Shown in pieces: positions 36,769 to 46,014 of a DNA stretch of 64,000 nt. The DNA comes from Rhodanobacter sp. MP7CTX1. Its GTDB lineage: Bacteria; Pseudomonadota; Gammaproteobacteria; Xanthomonadales; Rhodanobacteraceae. Position 1 is the first letter of the stretch. Each line of letters starts with the position of its first letter. The notes below the pieces were generated by a model. The model made no database searches. It was not told the DNA's origin and saw nothing but the letters and a program-made list of their open reading frames with translations. The DNA is taken from the NCBI RefSeq assembly GCF_014205795.1, contig NZ_JACHCN010000012.1:62001-126000 (forward strand), in the 5' to 3' direction. The translations under genes were made by a program, and so were the position numbers.

Positions 36769-37332
36769 ATGAAGTCATTGCTGAAGTTTGCAGCCATCAC
36801 CCTCGTCGGTACCGCCGCCTTCGCCTCGCCGGCATTCGCCGCGCTGAAAGTAGGCACACAGGCGCCCGACTTTTCCGCGCCAGCCTATCTCGCTGGCCAG
36901 CCATTCACGTTCAAGCTCGCGGACGCCCTGAAGCAAGGTCCGGTGGTGGTCTACTTCTTCCCCGCTCCGCACACCTCGGGCTGCAACATCGAGGCGCACC
37001 TGTTCTCGGAGGCCATCGACCAGTTCAAGGCGCAGCATGCCACCGTGATCGGCGTCACCGCCGGCCATCTCTCCGAGCTGGCGGCTTTCTCGAAGGAGGC
37101 CGACCACTGCAGCGGCAAGTTCCCGGTCGCTGCCGACGAGGGCGCGAAGATTGCCAAGGACTATGACGCGCTGCTGTTGCTGAAGCCCGGCTGGTCGGAC
37201 CGTACCTCGTACGTGATCGCCCCGTCGGGGAAAATCACATATGTCTATTCGAGCCTCAGCCCCGAGAAACACGTGCAGGAGACGCTCGATGCCGTGAAGG
37301 CGCTCGAGCCACAGGGCAGCGCCGGCAAGTAA
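36769..37332 (+). CDS. Exported peroxiredoxin (AhpC/TSA, BCP-like)
   Basis: Thiol peroxidase of 187 residues with a signal peptide (about 1-25, ending AFA), so it acts in the periplasm. An AGGAA site precedes the ATG at 36769. The thioredoxin-fold core has GTQAPDFSAPAYLAGQ, the peroxidatic C72 in PHTSGCNIEAHLF (the usual TPGC is replaced by TSGC), and a second C114 in EADHCSGKFPV that can resolve it. It reduces peroxides; the periplasmic thioredoxin and CcdA elsewhere in the window could supply electrons, which is an inference. Confidence 0.88.
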   Translation: MKSLLKFAAITLVGTAAFASPAFAALKVGTQAPDFSAPAYLAGQPFTFKLADALKQGPVVVYFFPAPHTSGCNIEAHLFSEAIDQFKAQHATVIGVTAGHLSELAAFSKEADHCSGKFPVAADEGAKIAKDYDALLLLKPGWSDRTSYVIAPSGKITYVYSSLSPEKHVQETLDAVKALEPQGSAGK

Positions 37333-37358
37333 CCCGGTCCGACGAGGACCCGCAAAAT

Positions 37359-37391
37359 GCAGAGGGCGCTTCTTCGAAAAGCGCCCTCTGC
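37359..37391. terminator. Bidirectional intrinsic terminator
   Basis: A 13-bp perfect stem (GCAGAGGGCGCTT / AAGCGCCCTCTGC) with a 7-nt loop. On the minus strand the stem is followed by ATTTTGC and on the plus strand by ATCGTTATC. It lies between the peroxiredoxin gene and the end of the convergent M61 peptidase gene and serves both. Confidence 0.85.
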
Positions 37392-37422
37392 ATCGTTATC
37401 GTGACCGCGCCGCCGAGCCTCG

Positions 37423-39381
37423 TTACTTGCGCGCTGCGATGATCTGGCTGAGGTAATCCGGCGTACCCTCGATGCGCACCAGATGCGGGTATTGCAGGCC
37501 ATCGTGGTAATCCACCGCCACGGTCTTGAATCCGCCCTGGTACTTCAGCATCAGCTGAATCGGCGACTTGCCGGCCTTGGCGGCCGTTATCGCAGCCTTC
37601 AGCACATCATTCGAATAGGTCTGCCCGTTCACCGCGACCAGGGTGGCGCCAGTGCTGACGCCAGCCTTGAATGCCGGGCCGTCCCAGCGCACATCGTTGA
37701 CCTGGCCCTTGTCGGTCATGGTCAGACCGATCGACCAGGCGAAGTTGTACAGGTGTCGGGAGGGTTCTGGTCTGCTGTTGTACTGCTTCTCGTACGCGCT
37801 TTCCTGATCGGTGTAGACCAGCTTCCACCCCGTGGCCGCGAGGCCGTTCTGCAGCGGCGGATTGAGCGTGTCGACGCGTGCGCGCAGGAAGCTTGCCCAG
37901 TCGTATTTGGCCACGCCGTCCAGCGCCGCCACCACGTCGTCAAAGGTGTAGGTCTTGGTCACGTAGCTGCCATTGTCGACGCCGAAGAACGCTTTCGCGA
38001 AATCATCCAGCGACTTGCTGTCATGCGTCAGCGCGCGCAGCTTGGCATCCACTTCAAGCCACATCATCTGCCCGCCGCTGTAGTAATCCTCACTCATCTG
38101 CCAGCTGCGATACGGCAGGCTCGAACGGTGCGCGGCGGTCGCATCATTGGTGGTGTCTTCGAGCGTGCGCCACTGGAAGCCTTGGCGGTTGCGCTCGTAG
38201 TTGGCGGCGGTCATGGCCAGCGCATCGCGGAAATCCTGCGCTGTCCACATGCCGGCGCGCGCGGTCAGCACGTAACCCCAGTACTGCGTCTGTCCCTCAT
38301 ACACCCACAGCAACGAGTCACCCATCGGCACGTTGAAGTTGGGAGTCCAAAGATCGGCCGGACGCCGGAACTTTCCGTTCCAGGAATGCGTGTACTCATG
38401 CGCCAGCAGGTCGCGGCCGGGCGCGGCGTCCTTCCAGGCGGTGAAGTAGTCAGGGCCCATGCCGTCTTCGCTGGACTGGTGGTGCTCCGTCCCGTTGGCA
38501 CCCAACTGATCCGACAACGAGAACAGGAAGTCGTAGTGATCGTAATGGTGCGAGCCGAACAGCTTTACCGCCTGCGTCACCAGCGCGCGATGCACGCTCA
38601 ACTGCTCGGGCGTCATCTCCAGGTACTTGGGTGCGTCGGCGACGATGTCCAGATGCACCGGCGCGTCACCGCCCGGATTCAGATCGACCCGCTTGAAGTA
38701 CTGGCCGGCGTAGATCGGCGAATCGACCAGGTTGTTGAACGTCACCGGCTTGAAGGTGGTGGTGTCACCCGATTGCGAAGCCGTCTCAAGCGCGGTGCCG
38801 AACTGCCAGCCATGCGCCATCGTCACACTGGGCGCGAAAGTGATGCCGCGCGAAAAATAGCCGGCCGGATACAACGCCACGTTGCTCCATTCCATGTCCA
38901 TCATGCGGTCGGTGATCTCGAACCCACCGTTGTCGGCGCGGCTCGACAGGTACTGGAATGTCGCATCGACCGTGGAGACTCCCGCGGGCACGTCGAGATG
39001 GAACGCGTACACGTTGTACTCGTCGCGCTTCCACTTCAGCGCCTTGCCGTTGGCACTGAGCTTGAGACCGGCGAGCATGGCGACCGGGCCGATCGGCGAG
39101 TGGGCACCGGGAATCCACTGCGGGTACAGCAGCGTCAACGCACCTGCCTGGACCGGAATCGTCTCCTGCACGCGAAAGATGCCCTGGGATGTATCGCTGG
39201 CGTCGACGTGAATCGCGATCGTGCCGGGATACGGCGTGTCCTGCGGCGGCGGCACCTGATCGGCTCGAACGTCCTGCGCGCATACGCCGCCTACGGCGAG
39301 AGCCAGGGATATGGCGACGACAAGACGTGCAAGCGCGCGGTGCGTGCCAGCCGGTAGGCCAGCGAGAGGGGCGAGTGACAT
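37423..39381 (-). CDS. M61-family glycyl aminopeptidase-like protein, copy A
   Basis: Exported zinc metallopeptidase of 652 residues, start at 39381 with GGAG upstream. Signal peptide about 1-35 (VVAISLALAVGGVCAQ). The N-terminal beta domain (PYPGTIAIHVDASDTSQGIF) is followed by the peptidase domain with the zinc motif H328-E-x-x-H332 (LLAHEYTHSWNGKFRRP) and the third ligand E362 (VYEGQTQYWGY). A PDZ-like C-terminal region (GVSTGATLVAVNGQTYSND) follows. The family cleaves N-terminal glycine or alanine. It is 60-65 percent-like to its neighbour by eye and shares its terminator and promoter layout, so the pair is a recent tandem duplicate. Confidence 0.9.
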   Translation of the reverse strand: MSLAPLAGLPAGTHRALARLVVAISLALAVGGVCAQDVRADQVPPPQDTPYPGTIAIHVDASDTSQGIFRVQETIPVQAGALTLLYPQWIPGAHSPIGPVAMLAGLKLSANGKALKWKRDEYNVYAFHLDVPAGVSTVDATFQYLSSRADNGGFEITDRMMDMEWSNVALYPAGYFSRGITFAPSVTMAHGWQFGTALETASQSGDTTTFKPVTFNNLVDSPIYAGQYFKRVDLNPGGDAPVHLDIVADAPKYLEMTPEQLSVHRALVTQAVKLFGSHHYDHYDFLFSLSDQLGANGTEHHQSSEDGMGPDYFTAWKDAAPGRDLLAHEYTHSWNGKFRRPADLWTPNFNVPMGDSLLWVYEGQTQYWGYVLTARAGMWTAQDFRDALAMTAANYERNRQGFQWRTLEDTTNDATAAHRSSLPYRSWQMSEDYYSGGQMMWLEVDAKLRALTHDSKSLDDFAKAFFGVDNGSYVTKTYTFDDVVAALDGVAKYDWASFLRARVDTLNPPLQNGLAATGWKLVYTDQESAYEKQYNSRPEPSRHLYNFAWSIGLTMTDKGQVNDVRWDGPAFKAGVSTGATLVAVNGQTYSNDVLKAAITAAKAGKSPIQLMLKYQGGFKTVAVDYHDGLQYPHLVRIEGTPDYLSQIIAARK

Positions 39382-39522
39382 GGGGGACTCCGGTGAACGG
39401 ACCAAGGATTCGCCCACTTTGCCAAATTCGGAGTCAGAGTGCACTGGCCTGGGAATCAGACACATGAAGAAAGGGAAGTCTAACCGGCTTCCGCACCACC
39501 GCCAGTCTCCGCCGAGAACCTC

Positions 39523-39606
39523 GTAGGTTGGGGTGAGCAAAGCGATGCCCAACGGTTCCGTTGTCGGGGAGTCTTGTTGGGCATCGCTGCGCTCAACCCG
39601 ACCTAC
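39523..39606. repeat. Extragenic inverted repeat (same family as 9765)
   Basis: GTAGGTTGGGGTGAGC at 39523 with a matching inverted arm GCTCAACCCGACCTAC ending at 39606, separated by about 50 bp. The arms match the repeat at 9765-9851 with few changes. It sits in the 300-bp gap upstream of M61 copy A. Confidence 0.8.
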
Positions 39607-39616
39607 GTGCGAATAC

Positions 39617-39650
39617 GCAGAGGGCACTTCTTCGAAGAAGCGCCCTCTGC
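39617..39650. terminator. Hairpin downstream of M61 copy B
   Basis: GCAGAGGGC at 39617 pairs with GCCCTCTGC ending 39650, with a palindromic CTTCTTCGAAGAAG core; one A/C mismatch. It lies 31 bp after the stop of M61 copy B and is a near-copy of the hairpin at 37359, which is at the same place after copy A. It is duplicated together with the gene. Confidence 0.75.
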
Positions 39651-39681
39651 ACACCTGTCCTGATCGCACGAACGACTTGGC

Positions 39682-41634
39682 CTACTTGCGCGCCGCGATG
39701 ATCTGGCTCAGATAATCCGGCGTGCCCTCGATACGCACCAGATGCGGATACTGCAGACCGTCGTGGTAATCCACCGACACGGTCTTGTATCCACCCTGGT
39801 ACTTCAGCAACAGCTGGATCGGCGAGTTGCCGCCCTTGGCCGCAGTGATTGCATCCTGCAGTACGTCGCTCGTGTATGCGTGGCCGTCCACCGCGACCAG
39901 CGTCGCGCCGGTGCTAATGCTGGCCTTGAATGCCGGGCCCTTCCAGCGCACGTCATTGATCTCGCCTTTCTTGTTCATGGTCAGGCCGATCGACCAGGTG
40001 AAGTTGTAGAGATGGCGGGCCGATTCCGTCTGGCTGTCGTACTGCTTCTGGTACGCACTTTCCTGATCGGTGTAGACCAGCTTCCAGCCAGTCCCTTCGA
40101 GGCCATCCAGCGGCGGCTTGTGCGCATCGACGCGCGAGCGCAGGAAGGTCGACCAGTCGTCTTTCACCACGCCGTTCAACGCTGCCACCACGTCGTCTAA
40201 GGTGTAGGTCTTGGTGACGAAGCTGCCGTTGTCGACGCCGAAGAACGCGCGCGCAAAATCATCCAGCGACTTGCTGTCGTGCGTCAGTGTGCGGATCCGT
40301 CCGTCCACTGCCAGCCACAGCATCTGCCCGGCGCTGTAGTACTCCTCGCTCATCTGCCAGCTGCGATACGGCAGGGCCGCGCGTTCTGCGACAGTCGGAT
40401 CGTTGGTGGTGTCCTGGATCGTGCGCCAGTCGAAGCCAACACGATTACGGTCATAGTCGGCCGCGGTCATGGCCAGCGCATCGCGGAACTCCTGCGGCGT
40501 CCACATACCGGCGCGCGCGGTCAGCACATAACCCCAATACTGCGTCTGTCCCTCGTACACCCACAGCAGCGAATCGCCCATCGGCACGTTGAAGTTCGGC
40601 GTCCACAGATCGGCTGGACGACGGAACTTGCCGTTCCATGAATGCGTGTACTCGTGGGCCAGCAAATCGCGATCGGGCGCACCGTCGCTCCAGTCAGTGA
40701 AGTAGTCGGCACCCAGACCGTCCTCGCTGGATTGATGGTGCTCCAATCCGTTCTCGCTCAATTGATCGGACAGCGAAAACAGGAAGTCGTAGTGGTCATA
40801 GTGATGCGAGCCAAAGAGCGCGACCGCTTGCGTCACCAGCGCGCGGTGCACCTGCAATTGCTGCGGCGTCATCTCCAGATCCTTCGGCGCGTCGGCGACG
40901 ATGTCCAGATGCACCGGCGCCTTGCCGCCGGGATTGAGATCGACGCGCTTGAAGTAGCGACCCGCGTAGATCGGCGAATCGACCAGCGTGTTGTACGGCA
41001 CCGGCTTGAACGTGGTGGTATCGCCCGATTGCGAGGCCTGCTCCAGAGCGGTGCCGAACTGCCAGCCCTTCGGCAACGTTACGCTGGGTGCGAACGTGAT
41101 GGCGCGTGCATAGTGCCCGGCCGGATACAGCGACATCTCGCTCCATGAGAGATCCAACATGCTGTCGGTCATCTCGATCGAGCCCTCGTCGGTGCGACCG
41201 GACAGGTACTGGAAGTCCGCGTCGATGCTGGAGACACCCGCAGGCACGTCGACATGAAACGCATACACATCGTACTTGTCACGCGTCCACTCCAACGGCT
41301 TGCCGCCAGCGCTGAGCTTCACGCCCGCGAGCATGGCGATCGGACCGCTCGGCGAATGGTTGCCGGGAATCCACTGCGGGTACAGCAACGTCAATGCGCC
41401 CGCTTCAACCGGAATCGTCTCGTGCACCTGAAAGATCCCCTGCGAAGGGTCGCCAGCATCGACATGAATCGCGATCGTGCCCGGATACGGCGTGTCCTGC
41501 GGCGGCGCCTGGGAGCCGCGCACCTCCTGCGCGCATGCCGCACCCGCAGTGAGGGCCAGTGATATGGCAACGACAAGACGCGCAAGCGTGCGGCGCGTGC
41601 CGGCCGGCGAACCAGCGAGAGAGGCAAGGGACAT
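39682..41634 (-). CDS. M61-family glycyl aminopeptidase-like protein, copy B
   Basis: Exported zinc metallopeptidase of 650 residues, paralogue of the gene just downstream. The signal peptide is VVAISLALTAGAACAQ. The zinc motif (LLAHEYTHSWNGKFRRP) and the E ligand (VYEGQTQYWGY) are conserved, as is the PDZ-like region (STGATLVAVDGHAYTSD). Both start contexts (CCGGAGTCCCCC before the ATG) are identical, and both are followed by a GCAGAGGGC hairpin. Substrate range may differ between copies; no evidence favours one. It is followed upstream, on the same strand, by the LytTR-type response regulator gene. Confidence 0.9.
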   Translation of the reverse strand: MSLASLAGSPAGTRRTLARLVVAISLALTAGAACAQEVRGSQAPPQDTPYPGTIAIHVDAGDPSQGIFQVHETIPVEAGALTLLYPQWIPGNHSPSGPIAMLAGVKLSAGGKPLEWTRDKYDVYAFHVDVPAGVSSIDADFQYLSGRTDEGSIEMTDSMLDLSWSEMSLYPAGHYARAITFAPSVTLPKGWQFGTALEQASQSGDTTTFKPVPYNTLVDSPIYAGRYFKRVDLNPGGKAPVHLDIVADAPKDLEMTPQQLQVHRALVTQAVALFGSHHYDHYDFLFSLSDQLSENGLEHHQSSEDGLGADYFTDWSDGAPDRDLLAHEYTHSWNGKFRRPADLWTPNFNVPMGDSLLWVYEGQTQYWGYVLTARAGMWTPQEFRDALAMTAADYDRNRVGFDWRTIQDTTNDPTVAERAALPYRSWQMSEEYYSAGQMLWLAVDGRIRTLTHDSKSLDDFARAFFGVDNGSFVTKTYTLDDVVAALNGVVKDDWSTFLRSRVDAHKPPLDGLEGTGWKLVYTDQESAYQKQYDSQTESARHLYNFTWSIGLTMNKKGEINDVRWKGPAFKASISTGATLVAVDGHAYTSDVLQDAITAAKGGNSPIQLLLKYQGGYKTVSVDYHDGLQYPHLVRIEGTPDYLSQIIAARK

Positions 41635-41806
41635 GGGGGACTCCGGCAGGTAGATCGAGCAAGTAGCTCGTGACTCCCACTACTTTGCCAAAACCGCAGT
41701 CAGAGTGCACTTGCCTTTTGTCCTATGGGCATCCGACGCCGCTTCCAGCAGCACGCCACGCAAACCGGTCATCTCGAATAAAAAAACCTCAGTTTTCCCT
41801 TGTCTG

Positions 41807-42595
41807 CTACTCCGCCGTTTTCCCGCCACGTGCCGAAACAAGCCTCAGAAACGTTTCGTGCTGGTAGCGGCTCATGCGCAACTTCTGGCCGGTATCCATC
41901 GTGACGACATGGTGGCCGTTGAACCATGGATGGATGGCCTGGATCCGGCGTACGTTGATGATGGCCGAGCGATGGACGCGTGCGAAATGCCGCGGATCCA
42001 GACGCGCGGAGATCGCACTCATGGTCTCGCGCATTTCGTGGACGCCGTTGGCCAGGTGGATCTGCACGGTATTGCCGCTGGCCTTGATCCACACCACGTC
42101 GTCGACGTCGATAAAGCTGATGTGCTCATCGATGCGCACGGGAATGCGCTGGATGTAGTCGTCGCGCTGGCGCAAGGCATCCAGTGCCTGCAGGATCCGC
42201 ACTGACGCCGCCCCGCCCACGCCCTCGCCGTTCGATAGCCGCGCTTTCACTCGTCGCAGCGTGTCCGCGAAACGCTCCCGGCTGAACGGCTTCACTAGGT
42301 AGTCCACCGCGTTCGCCTCGAACGCCCGCACTGCGTATTGCTCAAAGGCGGTAACAAACACGGTCGCCGGCATGCGCTCCGCGCCAATCGTCGCCACCAC
42401 GTCCATGCCACTGAGGGCCGGCATCTGGATATCGAGAAAGACCAGGTCCGGCGACTGGCTGCGTATCGCCTCGACCGCCGACACGCCATCACCGCACTCG
42501 GCCAGCAACTCGATGTCGGGATCGTCGCGCAGCAGGCGCACGATGGCACGCCGCGCGATCGGCTCGTCGTCCACGACCAGCGTGGCGATGCTCAC
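41807..42595 (-). CDS. LytTR-family response regulator (AlgR/LytR-like)
   Basis: Response regulator of 262 residues. The receiver (1-120) has the acidic residues D9/D10, the phospho-acceptor D55 (LVFLDIQMP) and K in VDYLVKPFSRERF. The C-terminal LytTR DNA-binding domain spans about 155-255 (RIDEHISFIDVDDVVWIKAS; ARVHRSAIINVRRIQ). Its start overlaps the stop of the sensor gene by 4 bp. LytTR regulators in related bacteria control autolysis, fimbriae or alginate; the targets here are unknown, though the M61 gene pair lies immediately downstream on the same strand. Confidence 0.93.
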   Translation of the reverse strand: MSIATLVVDDEPIARRAIVRLLRDDPDIELLAECGDGVSAVEAIRSQSPDLVFLDIQMPALSGMDVVATIGAERMPATVFVTAFEQYAVRAFEANAVDYLVKPFSRERFADTLRRVKARLSNGEGVGGAASVRILQALDALRQRDDYIQRIPVRIDEHISFIDVDDVVWIKASGNTVQIHLANGVHEMRETMSAISARLDPRHFARVHRSAIINVRRIQAIHPWFNGHHVVTMDTGQKLRMSRYQHETFLRLVSARGGKTAE

Positions 42596-43704
42596 GCGGA
42601 AGCGACCTCAGGCGCATCGTCAGCTTCCTCGATCTCGCGGAACGGCAGGCGAATCCGACAGATCACACCATCCGGCCAGATCATATCCAGACGCACCTGA
42701 GCAACGCTGCCATACAGTTCACGCAGGCGCAGCTCGGTATTCGACAGCCCGATCCCATGCCCCGGCGCAGATGCAGGCCCAGCCTCCAGTGTGCTGTTCC
42801 GGTTGCGCACATCGATGCACAGGGTGTCGCCCTCGCGCCGGCTTTCGATTTCTATGCAGTCCACACCTATGCGCTTGCTGATCCCGTGGGTTATGGCGTT
42901 CTCCACGATCGGCTGCAGGATCAGGCTCGGTACAGCGCAATCCAGCGTGTCCGGGGCAATGTAGATCTGCGTGGTGAGGCGATCCTTGAAGCGTATGCGC
43001 TGGATGCCGAGGTAAAGATCCAGCAGCACGAGCTCGCGCCGCAAGCTGATTTCCTGGCCGTCGTAGTCCTCGAGAAATGCTCGCAGCAGCTCGCTCAGGC
43101 GCAGCAGCATGTCTTCGGCCGACAAGGTGTCCTCGTCCAGCAACGTTGCGATCGCGTGCAGTGTGTTGAACAGGAAATGTGGCTGTAGCTGCGACTTCAG
43201 TGCACGCAACCGTGACTGCGCAAGCTCGGTCGCCAACTGGCTCGCCTCAATCTCGCGGCGCGTCTTTTCAGCATGAAACTGCATGGCTTGCTGAATCGTG
43301 AACAGCGACCAGTAGGCCAGCAAGCCGGTGGCGAAATGCTGGCCGAGAAATTGCCCGAGCTGCTCACTAAACGAACTGGGTTCGAACGCCGTCGACACAA
43401 ACGCGCCGATGAAAATGGCCAGCAGAGTCACGCAAACACTCGCCGGCAATTGCATACCCAGACCGCGTACGCGCACCGGCGACTGGATCGGATACTTCGC
43501 GGCCAGCCGGAACACCAACGGCGCCAAGGCCGCCCAGGTGTACCACTGGATGATCGACCAGCGCAGGTAATCGAAGGCTGACCAGGTATGTCCGCTCAAC
43601 GCGTCGTGCATGAACGCCTGCAGCGCAAACACCAATACCACGCCCCCCCAAAGTCCGAGATAGCGGAACAGACCGATCTGCGTATTGCCGAGGCGAACCA
43701 TCAT
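42592..43704 (-). CDS. LytS/YehU-type sensor histidine kinase
   Basis: Sensor kinase of 370 residues with about four N-terminal membrane helices (LGLWGGVVLVFALQAFM; WSIIQWYTWAALAPLVF; LPASVCVTLLAIFIGAFV; FATGLLAYWSLFTIQQ). The His-kinase region has the phospho-accepting H176 in the signature SQLQPHFLFNTLHAIATLLD and the ATP-binding features NAITHGISK and GHGIGLSNTELRLREL. This matches the LytS/AlgZ class (His_kinase PF06580). It precedes, with a 4-bp overlap, the LytTR response regulator, so the two form one two-component system. Confidence 0.93.
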   Translation of the reverse strand: MMVRLGNTQIGLFRYLGLWGGVVLVFALQAFMHDALSGHTWSAFDYLRWSIIQWYTWAALAPLVFRLAAKYPIQSPVRVRGLGMQLPASVCVTLLAIFIGAFVSTAFEPSSFSEQLGQFLGQHFATGLLAYWSLFTIQQAMQFHAEKTRREIEASQLATELAQSRLRALKSQLQPHFLFNTLHAIATLLDEDTLSAEDMLLRLSELLRAFLEDYDGQEISLRRELVLLDLYLGIQRIRFKDRLTTQIYIAPDTLDCAVPSLILQPIVENAITHGISKRIGVDCIEIESRREGDTLCIDVRNRNSTLEAGPASAPGHGIGLSNTELRLRELYGSVAQVRLDMIWPDGVICRIRLPFREIEEADDAPEVASA

Positions 43705-43910
43705 CGCGGGATGTCCCGTAGGTTGGAGTGGCCATCGTAGGCGTAGTGCACGGCGCTGAAAAGCAATTCGCGACGCAGCTACGATTCGCCACCGCGCTAC
43801 GACGATTCGTCCCGAATCGCTTTCGCAGGTCGCCCCTCATCCGGCCATATCACGGTGCCGACCGTGTGCGCGAGCACCCGGCGGCACCTCATCCCAGCCG
43901 GAGCACAGCC

Positions 43911-44294
43911 ATGAACCCGACCCGCGCCACCGCCCTCATCGCCATGTTTGCCATCGCGCTTGGCAACCTGCTCGTTCCATCGGCCCGCGCCGCCTACGCT
44001 GACTCAGGGCTCGCCTCCACCCGGCACTTCGATCTGGTGAACGCCACCTTCGACAGCATCACCGCGCTCGCCATCGCGCCTGCCGACGGCGACGCCTTCC
44101 ACGACATCGCCCTTGGTCAGCCGCTGCAGGGCGGCCCGACCTCGATGACCTTCGATGTCCCCGCTGGCGGGTGCCTGCGCGACCTCCGCGTCACCTTCCA
44201 CGGTGGACGCATGAGGCTCTTTTCGCACATTGATGTCTGCCGCAGCAGTGGCCTGCGTCTGAGGCCACAGATTGCCAGAGGCATCGGTGGCTAA
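43911..44294 (+). CDS. Small exported protein of unknown function
   Basis: Exported protein of 127 residues. The ATG at 43911 has a GGAG site 8 nt upstream; the earlier frame from 43728 is unlikely. Signal peptide about 1-30 (ending PSARAAY). The mature part (RHFDLVNATFDSITALAIAP; MTFDVPAGGCLRDLRVTFHG) has two cysteines and looks like a single beta domain. The divergent LytS gene starts 206 bp away. No family recognised. Confidence 0.75.
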   Translation: MNPTRATALIAMFAIALGNLLVPSARAAYADSGLASTRHFDLVNATFDSITALAIAPADGDAFHDIALGQPLQGGPTSMTFDVPAGGCLRDLRVTFHGGRMRLFSHIDVCRSSGLRLRPQIARGIGG

Positions 44295-44430
44295 ACCGAG
44301 CGTCGGCCGGAGTCCGGAATCGTCCCTGCCCCCTATTCACAGCTAGACTCTGCCAACCGACTCGCGACAGGGTTGCGTCGGGGTGGGGACGCTGGGGACT
44401 TTCCACAATCATGCTGGGGGACTGGATCGA

Positions 44431-44898
44431 ATGGCTATGCCGTTGTCCTGGAAAATCGGTGCCGCGGTAGCGGGCTTGGTCGTCGCAGTGTTTGCCTGGA
44501 ATGGACTTTCCCAGTACTTCGCAGCGCGCCAGGCCGATGAGATCACACGCGATTCCGCTCGCACCGCCATGCGGGAGGCACAACAGGCCAAAGCTCAAGC
44601 ACAGCAATACCAGGCACAGCTGGCGGCCGATCTGAAGCAGCAGCGTGAGGACCTGTCCAACACATACCAGCAAGTGGATGAGCAGGCTCGGCAGTATCAG
44701 GCCGCGCAGGTCATACGCGCCAACCGGCAGCAACAGGAAGATCTACGAGTGCAGGCGACCTACCGGCTGGACGGGAACCAGCAGTGCGAGGGTGGCATCG
44801 TCATCAACCACAGCGGCTCGAGCTTTACCCAAGTCATCGGCAACGATGGCCAGCCCATCCCATGCAAAGGTGACACGGCGGCAGAACCGCTGCGCTGA
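44431..44898 (+). CDS. Single-span protein with coiled coil
   Basis: Protein of 155 residues from ATG 44431, preceded by a GGGGGA stretch. One membrane helix (about 7-24, KIGAAVAGLVVAVFAWNGL) anchors it, followed by a Gln/Ala-rich coiled coil (AREAQQAKAQAQQYQAQLAA; DLKQQREDLSNTYQQVDEQA). The C-terminal part has a Cys pair (QQCEGGIVINHSGSSFTQVI; PIPCKGD) suggesting a small disulfide-bonded periplasmic end. The function is unknown, though the layout resembles small envelope-organising or toxin-like proteins. Alternative start at 44383 is possible. Confidence 0.7.
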   Translation: MAMPLSWKIGAAVAGLVVAVFAWNGLSQYFAARQADEITRDSARTAMREAQQAKAQAQQYQAQLAADLKQQREDLSNTYQQVDEQARQYQAAQVIRANRQQQEDLRVQATYRLDGNQQCEGGIVINHSGSSFTQVIGNDGQPIPCKGDTAAEPLR

Positions 44899-45267
44899 TT
44901 CTTGCTGGCTTCTGCGCCGGGTTCAGACGGAATTGCTGTTAGCGTAAAGACGCAATCAGGGCCGCAGTCTCATCTGAAATGAGCAGCTGAAGTCGCAATC
45001 CATGGCGGACTTGACACCAGCAGGTTCAGCATAGGAGTAGGACGTGAGGGAAAGCATTCAAGCTGGGGAAATTCCGTCAATTGCCTTGGCTGGTCCAGGC
45101 CAAATGACCAAAGGCCTACCTGTCGCCCATCCCCTGTTTGGAGAACGGGCATTGCGCCTCTCTTCGAAATGCCGCACGGCGGCAACTCAGGGCTGAGCCG
45201 ATCATGGGGTTTATGCCGTACAGTGATCCATAGGAAGGACCCATTTCACCTATGGTTGGGAGGCTCG
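44899..45267. other. Intergenic region without recognised gene
   Basis: A 370-bp gap between two plus-strand genes. No frame longer than about 80 codons has homology and no RNA element was recognised. A Shine-Dalgarno-like GGGAGG immediately precedes the next start. Confidence 0.4.
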
Positions 45268-45954
45268 ATGAAACACGCGCTGATCTCGAGTGGTTTGGTC
45301 TTGGCGAGTCTTGCCGCTTCGGCACAAACAACTCTGCCTGCCGTAAACGTCGTTGCACCACCGTTTTCGTCCCAGCACGGCGGCTACCTGATTTCGGGCG
45401 ATTTCAAGCTCGATCCACGCATGCCATCCGTGGTGTTTCCCGCGCAAGCGCTGGTGAAGGACGACATCCTGAGCATCGAGCCTGTCCATCTTCAGGACAA
45501 CGAATACCTGATATTGCAGGAGTGTGCATCCGCGGATTGTCACGAGGCTTCGCTGGTTCGATTCTGGAGCGCTGACGACATCGGAGGGGACAATACGAGA
45601 CACAACCGCGTCTGGATTACTCATGAGAACAAGTACTTCCTCTGGCTGAAGCGTTTGCCGGATGTATCCGGGCAGAGCTGTGGCCAGGGCTGGTTCAAGT
45701 TCGACCCCAATACAACGAAATGCGGCGGCCACTTCACCAGCTTTCAGCAAATCAGCCCCCCGCTGATGCTGATTCCGAGTGGCGATTTGGCGGCATATCA
45801 CCAAGACGCTCTGCAGAAAGCCATCCAGGCCGACCCCGTGCTGGTGGCGAAGCAGACGCATGAAGGTTCCACGTATGTCGTGACCTACGGGGGAGGTAGC
45901 ACGGTGCGCGTGCGACGCATGCATGCCACGAAGGATAACCGGCAGGCTGATTGA
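45268..45954 (+). CDS. Exported protein of unknown function
   Basis: Exported protein of 228 residues. The ATG at 45268 follows GGGAGG; the earlier frame at 45169 lacks a signal. Signal peptide about 1-19 (ending ASAQTT). The mature protein has several short motifs (FSSQHGGYLISGDFKLDPRM; YLILQECASADCHEASLVRF; KTFLWLKRLP-like NKYFLWLKRLPD) with cysteine pairs (C-A-S-A-D-C; SCGQGWFKFDPNTTKC). No known family. Followed by a strong terminator. Its position between unrelated genes gives no hint to function. Confidence 0.72.
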   Translation: MKHALISSGLVLASLAASAQTTLPAVNVVAPPFSSQHGGYLISGDFKLDPRMPSVVFPAQALVKDDILSIEPVHLQDNEYLILQECASADCHEASLVRFWSADDIGGDNTRHNRVWITHENKYFLWLKRLPDVSGQSCGQGWFKFDPNTTKCGGHFTSFQQISPPLMLIPSGDLAAYHQDALQKAIQADPVLVAKQTHEGSTYVVTYGGGSTVRVRRMHATKDNRQAD

Positions 45955-45982
45955 TCGGACCTCAAGATGCCCTGACAGCCAT

Positions 45983-46014
45983 GAAAAAACCGGACTTGCG
46001 ACCGGCTTTTTTTT
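45983..46014 (+). terminator. Intrinsic terminator
   Basis: AAAAAACCGG then ACTTGCGA then CCGGCTTTTTTTT, a stem with an A-tract and a following run of eight Ts. It lies about 30 bp after the stop of the exported protein gene. Confidence 0.9.

Noticed and set aside
37483..39357. 624-codon plus-strand frame opposite M61 copy A
   Set aside because: It is the antisense shadow of a conserved metallopeptidase whose zinc motif is clear on the other strand.
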